Assembly: GCA_910587465.1 (NCBI GenBank)
Contig: CAJUMS010000036.1
Span: forward strand, 1 to 25,751
From: an uncultured Oscillospiraceae bacterium
GTDB taxonomy: Bacteria; Bacillota; Clostridia; Oscillospirales; Ruminococcaceae
Length of the DNA: 25,751 bases
Reading direction: 5' to 3'
Shown here: positions 23,110 through 25,751 of the stretch, piece by piece
Position numbering within the stretch: the first letter of the stretch is position 1
Layout of the letters: every line of letters starts with the position of its first letter
Made by a program: the position numbers and the translations under genes
Notes under the pieces: model-generated
The model's input: only the letters and a program-made list of their open reading frames with translations
Told to the model about the DNA's origin: nothing
The model's database searches: none

Positions 23110-23455
23110 TTACGATATAATGATTGTAGGTGCTTCTGCCGTCCTGCTTTGTGCGAGGTTCTTTTGCGCTTTAATAAGTCTGTCAATGTAATTCCCTTCA
23201 ACGATTTTCTCATAAGCCGCAATCAAATCTGAAACGCGCTTGAGCTTTAATTGCTCGTTGGACAACTCTGCCTTAACCGACTTAACCTCGCTCTGGAGCA
23301 ACTTCAAACTCTTCTCCAGATTGGCGATATCGTCCTCGGACTTAACGTCGTGCTTGTCCGCGATCTCACACGCCGCCGCCTGTTTCACTTGCCCCATAGT
23401 ATCGATCCGCTTGGAATTTGCACTGGCTGAAAATATCCTCGCTGTGACAAGCGAT
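23110..23455 (-). pseudogene. Relaxase C-terminal relic
   Basis: From FSASANSKRIDTMGQVKQAA to NYIDRLIKAQ this matches the last ~110 residues of the intact relaxase at 12908 (FSVGDNPKRLDTMEQVKQAA..NYIDNLIRLQ). Upstream of ~23455 the frame continues with unrelated residues and no start signal. The catalytic domain is missing. With the N-terminal relic at 25332 in the opposite orientation, it shows that a second MobV gene was broken up here. Confidence 0.85.
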
Positions 23456-23460
23456 ACATA

Positions 23461-23491
23461 GCCGCCGAACGCAAAACGTTCGGCGGCTTTT
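23461..23491 (+). terminator. GC-rich hairpin between relaxase relic and repressor
   Basis: GCCGCCGAACG (23461-23471) and CGTTCGGCGGC (23477-23487) form a perfect 11-bp stem with TTTT after it on the forward strand. No forward gene precedes it. It may serve the reverse repressor gene weakly or be a scar from a lost gene. Confidence 0.6.
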
Positions 23492-23504
23492 CTATGCCCG
23501 AAAG

Positions 23505-24125
23505 TCACTCCCACGGCTTATGCTGCTCCTTGTACTCCTCCGTACCGATCTTGACCGCGTCAATTATGCGCCTTATAAGCAGTTCTCTGTAAACCGTTTC
23601 AGCTTTCTGCTGACGCGCAACATCCTCAATATCCATAAAGTCGAGCGCATTCTCATAACGCGAATATTTCTCCATATAGCCAAACAGCGCATTAAGGATA
23701 CTGCTCGTATCTTCAAGGTTCTTATTTCCTTGCATATCGTAATCTTCATTACAATCATTAGCAAAATCCTCAATCAGATAATTCAGCTTGTCAAGCGTTC
23801 CATAGCGTTGATGTTTGAGAAGCTCGGATAAAATATCAGCCGCTGCGTCCGAAAGCCCCGTGAGCTCGCACACGGTTTTCATTTTCCCTTTGACCGCCGC
23901 CGTGTTCGTCCGTCCGAGAAGATAATCGGCGGGGACGTTGAACACATTGCAAATTCGGCATAAAATCTCAATGTCGGGCATACGGTTCTCGTTTTCGTAA
24001 TAGCCCAGTGTGCTTTTTGCTACGCCTATTTTCGCCGCGAACTGCTCAATGGTGTAGCCGTTCTGCTTGCGTAAATCCCTGAGCCTGATACCAAAGATTT
24101 CGTTTGTGGTGGTTTTCTCGTTCAT
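23505..24125 (-). CDS. XRE-family repressor-like regulator
   Basis: A 206-aa regulator. Residues ~10-70 are the HTH (IRLRDLRKQNGYTIEQFAAK, IGVAKSTLGYYENENRMPD, VFNVPADYLLGR). The C-terminal ~130 residues are helical and charged and contain no visible LexA/CI-type Ser-Lys peptidase motif, so the control of its activity differs from SOS-cleaved repressors. The ATG at 24125 follows GGAGG; the longer reading lacks a site. Its promoter (24262-24290) faces the promoter of the divergent 68-aa HTH gene, an arrangement typical of a mobile-element switch. Confidence 0.85.
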   Translation of the reverse strand: MNEKTTTNEIFGIRLRDLRKQNGYTIEQFAAKIGVAKSTLGYYENENRMPDIEILCRICNVFNVPADYLLGRTNTAAVKGKMKTVCELTGLSDAAADILSELLKHQRYGTLDKLNYLIEDFANDCNEDYDMQGNKNLEDTSSILNALFGYMEKYSRYENALDFMDIEDVARQQKAETVYRELLIRRIIDAVKIGTEEYKEQHKPWE

Positions 24126-24199
24126 ATTGTCGTTTCCTCCTTTTTCGACACACAAAAGATTTAATTTGTGGAATATGCTATAAAATATCACATTCGCGG

Positions 24200-24228
24200 T
24201 TGACATTGGGTAAAGGCTGTGCTATAAT
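24200..24228 (+). promoter_or_regulatory. Forward promoter of the HTH switch
   Basis: TTGACA (24200-24205) and TATAAT (24223-24228) with a 17-nt spacer, a perfect consensus. Its transcript runs through the opposing promoter before reaching the ATG at 24328. Confidence 0.87.
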
Positions 24229-24261
24229 AAACCTATCACCACAATAACCGCCTTTATAATA

Positions 24262-24290
24262 ATAATACCACAAATCGGGTTATTTGTCAA
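24262..24290 (-). promoter_or_regulatory. Reverse promoter of the repressor
   Basis: On the reverse strand, TTGACA (24290-24285) and TATTAT (24267-24262) are separated by 17 nt. A dyad ACAAAT-N6-ATTTGT at ~24270-24287 covers the -35 box and spacer and is a likely operator. The leader to the ATG at 24125 is ~130 nt. Confidence 0.8.
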
Positions 24291-24327
24291 GTGATATTTT
24301 AAAAATCTTTAGATGGAGGGTTACACA

Positions 24328-24534
24328 ATGACCAAACGCAACACGGAAATTCGCGCCGCCGCAAAGAGCGCGGGGGTATTCCTTTACGAGATCGCCGAGA
24401 AGTTGGACGTGTCCGAGCCGACCTTTATCCGTTGGCTTCGCAAGGAGTTGGACGAGCCGACAAAGCGCAAAGCGCTTGCGGCTATCGAGAAAATCAAACG
24501 GGAACACGAAAGCGAACCGAGCGCGGAGGACTAG
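24328..24534 (+). CDS. Small HTH protein (Cro- or excisionase-like)
   Basis: A 68-aa protein whose centre, FLYEIAEKLDVSEPTFIRWL, is a helix-turn-helix. It is followed by a charged helix (RKALAAIEKIKREHESEPS). The size and position opposite a repressor suggest a Cro-like antagonist or a directionality factor. GGAGGG lies ~9 nt before the ATG at 24328. Similar short proteins precede relaxase genes on clostridial mobilizable elements. The following 180 bp hold no recognised feature. Confidence 0.75.
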   Translation: MTKRNTEIRAAAKSAGVFLYEIAEKLDVSEPTFIRWLRKELDEPTKRKALAAIEKIKREHESEPSAED

Positions 24535-24714
24535 CTTACAAGGCTGAAAGAAAATGAGGTGTCGGTGAGGCGGAGCATTTCGGAACATAATCTTTAGGTT
24601 AACGAAAATTTCCTTGATATTTTTTCGGCTCTTCCCCGCCGTTTTTCTTTTTCGGCTTTGTAAAATATTCTTTCCGAATTTGTTGCCAAGCATTTTTTGA
24701 GAGGGGGAAATTTA

Positions 24715-24951
24715 ATGATTACTTATAAGCCGTTCTGGTGGAAGGTTGGTCGCGATGAAAAAGTTACGACCTACGATCTTATTAAAAAGCACGGAATTAG
24801 CAGCAACACGCTAAACCGAATGAAACACGGCAAACCTATCTCAACTGCGACTTTGGATAAGCTGTGCAAAATTATGGATTGTGATGTTTACGACATTATT
24901 TCGTATGAACCCGACAAGCCGCAAGAGGTCAAAGTACCAACTTGTCAATAG
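24715..24951 (+). CDS. Small XRE-type HTH protein
   Basis: A 78-aa HTH protein: TTYDLIKKHGISSNTLNRMK is the DNA-binding helix pair and LDKLCKIMDCDVYDIISYEP the closing segment typical of short XRE regulators. GAGGGGG lies just upstream of the ATG at 24715; an earlier in-frame start overlaps that site. It precedes the oriT-like region and the relaxase relic, so it probably once regulated mobilization. An inverted repeat TTGTCAA-N4-TTGACAA starts at 24942 within its last codons and could be its operator. Confidence 0.8.
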   Translation: MITYKPFWWKVGRDEKVTTYDLIKKHGISSNTLNRMKHGKPISTATLDKLCKIMDCDVYDIISYEPDKPQEVKVPTCQ

Positions 24952-25331
24952 CTTGACAATAAAGCAAATTCGACTAAAAAGCTATCTTATCAATAAATTG
25001 ACAGCAATAGAAAATGAGCCGAAATGTAATATTGTTAATAAGCTGATAATAACGGATTTTCGGATAAGGAGCATTTTGCTCCTGCCCGAACAAAAAACAA
25101 TTTCGGCAGTCGGGCATTTTGCACATCTGCAACGAAAAACAAACGGCGGGGTTTGGGGTGCAGCCACAACTCAATGGTGCTTTCGGTGGTCGCAGACTAC
25201 GGAAAGTGCTTATTGAGTTAATCACTTTCCCGTAACGCTGAAAAATCGGCTCTAAAATCAAGTGCCGAAATTACACCGCGAGAAAAACGCTCGCCAAAAA
25301 TACAACCTTAATTTTCGTGGGAGGAATAAAA
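24952..25331 (+). other. Gene-free region with candidate oriT of the second element
   Basis: No gene is visible in these 380 bp. The region carries a small hairpin GGAGCA-TTT-TGCTCC (25068-25082), several TTGACA/TTGTCAA motifs near its left edge, and the dyad ACGG-AAAGTG with CACTTT-CCCGT (25199-25233), just ahead of the relaxase start. Position and structure suggest an oriT, as in the region before the intact relaxase. The nick site is unknown. Confidence 0.45.
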
Positions 25332-25703
25332 ATGACCGAAAAATCAAAACTCTCCATTTCGTTCCGAGTAGATGACGGCGTGATTGAGCATAACAACAGA
25401 AATTTTTTGCCTAAGAATGTTGACCCTTCTCGGATGTGCGATAACGTTATCTACAAGTCTGAAAATTTGCAAGAGCTTTATCATCAGCTTTTTGATAAAG
25501 CGCTGACAAAATACAATTCTAAAAAACGCTCCAACGAAAAAATAGCCGACTACTACGAACACATAAAAAACGGCAAACAGGAAAAACTGTTTTCCGAGGT
25601 CGTGGTTCAATTCGGAGATGCAGAGAGCTGCGGCTTAAAATCGGGCAACCGGGAATTGGCGAAAGAAATGCTTGATGAATATATGAAGTCATTCGAGGAA
25701 TGA
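25332..25703 (+). pseudogene. Relaxase N-terminal relic (MobV type)
   Basis: The 123 residues from KLSISFRVDDGVIEHNNRNF to EMLDEYMKSFEE match the first ~125 residues of the intact relaxase at 12908. The frame then hits TGA just before the position of the catalytic HxDE..PHxH motif, and the DNA beyond is unrelated. The ribosome binding site GGGAGGA and the ATG at 25332 are intact, so a short inactive product may be made. It is separated from its C-terminal relic by the HTH switch and lies in the opposite orientation. Confidence 0.87.
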
Positions 25704-25719
25704 TGTTGTATAATAAAAC

Positions 25720-25748
25720 TTGACACCAAATTCTCAAAGAAGTATAAT
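25720..25748 (+). promoter_or_regulatory. Consensus promoter at the window's right edge
   Basis: TTGACA (25720-25725) and TATAAT (25743-25748) with a 17-nt spacer. It lies 16 nt after the relaxase relic's stop and points out of the window, toward a gene not included here. Confidence 0.75.
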
Positions 25749-25751
25749 GCA

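Overview
The window looks like accessory DNA from a gut-type Clostridia member (Bacillota, probably Oscillospiraceae or Lachnospiraceae). The evidence is consensus TTGACA-N17-TATAAT promoters, strong AGGAGG ribosome binding sites, moderate-to-low GC, and gene families typical of that group's mobile elements: DUF6465, YpsA-like SLOG, Y-family polymerase with YolD, MobV relaxase, DUF3991/TOPRIM primase and an SNF2-type element helicase. No rRNA, tRNA or CRISPR array was seen. The exact host cannot be fixed from sequence alone.

Layout. (1) 1-5,011: three small XRE-type regulators, each with recognisable candidate operators; an NYN-domain gene broken by frameshifts; a small membrane protein; a lysine/alanine-rich DUF6465 protein; and a SLOG protein. 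Two homologous ~135-bp inverted-repeat elements (723-863 and 4880-5011, in opposite orientation) bracket most of this block. (2) 5,050-12,810: a polY-yolD operon, then an ECF-like sigma factor, a one-pass membrane protein that looks like its anti-sigma partner, and exported or anchored proteins: a small secreted protein, a permuted papain-like (YiiX/C92-type) secreted protein, a lipoprotein, a 324-aa secreted protein and a signal-anchored protein. (3) 12,908-18,051, reverse strand: MobV relaxase, candidate oriT, DUF3991/TOPRIM primase and the C-terminal part of a large SNF2-type helicase that is cut at its motif III. (4) 18,175-21,239: a second, diverged copy of the sigma module, headed by only the tail of a yolD gene, then sigma, membrane partner, small secreted protein, a 53-aa membrane peptide and a 277-aa secreted protein. 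(5) 21,345-22,860: an intact IS256-family insertion sequence with an 8-bp target duplication. (6) 23,065-25,751: a decayed second mobilization region with a relaxase C-terminal relic, a divergent repressor/HTH switch, another HTH gene, a candidate oriT and a relaxase N-terminal relic that stops before its catalytic motif.

The most interesting system is the duplicated cassette of yolD, ECF sigma, one-pass membrane partner and small secreted protein. The two copies keep gene order, the same sigma-gene promoter block and blocks of strong protein similarity, but carry different downstream secreted cargo. A possible third relic of the small secreted protein lies at 11,095-11,166. I infer that each cassette is a transmembrane signalling unit controlling cell-surface or secreted proteins. 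The sequence shows the architecture but not the signal or the targets.
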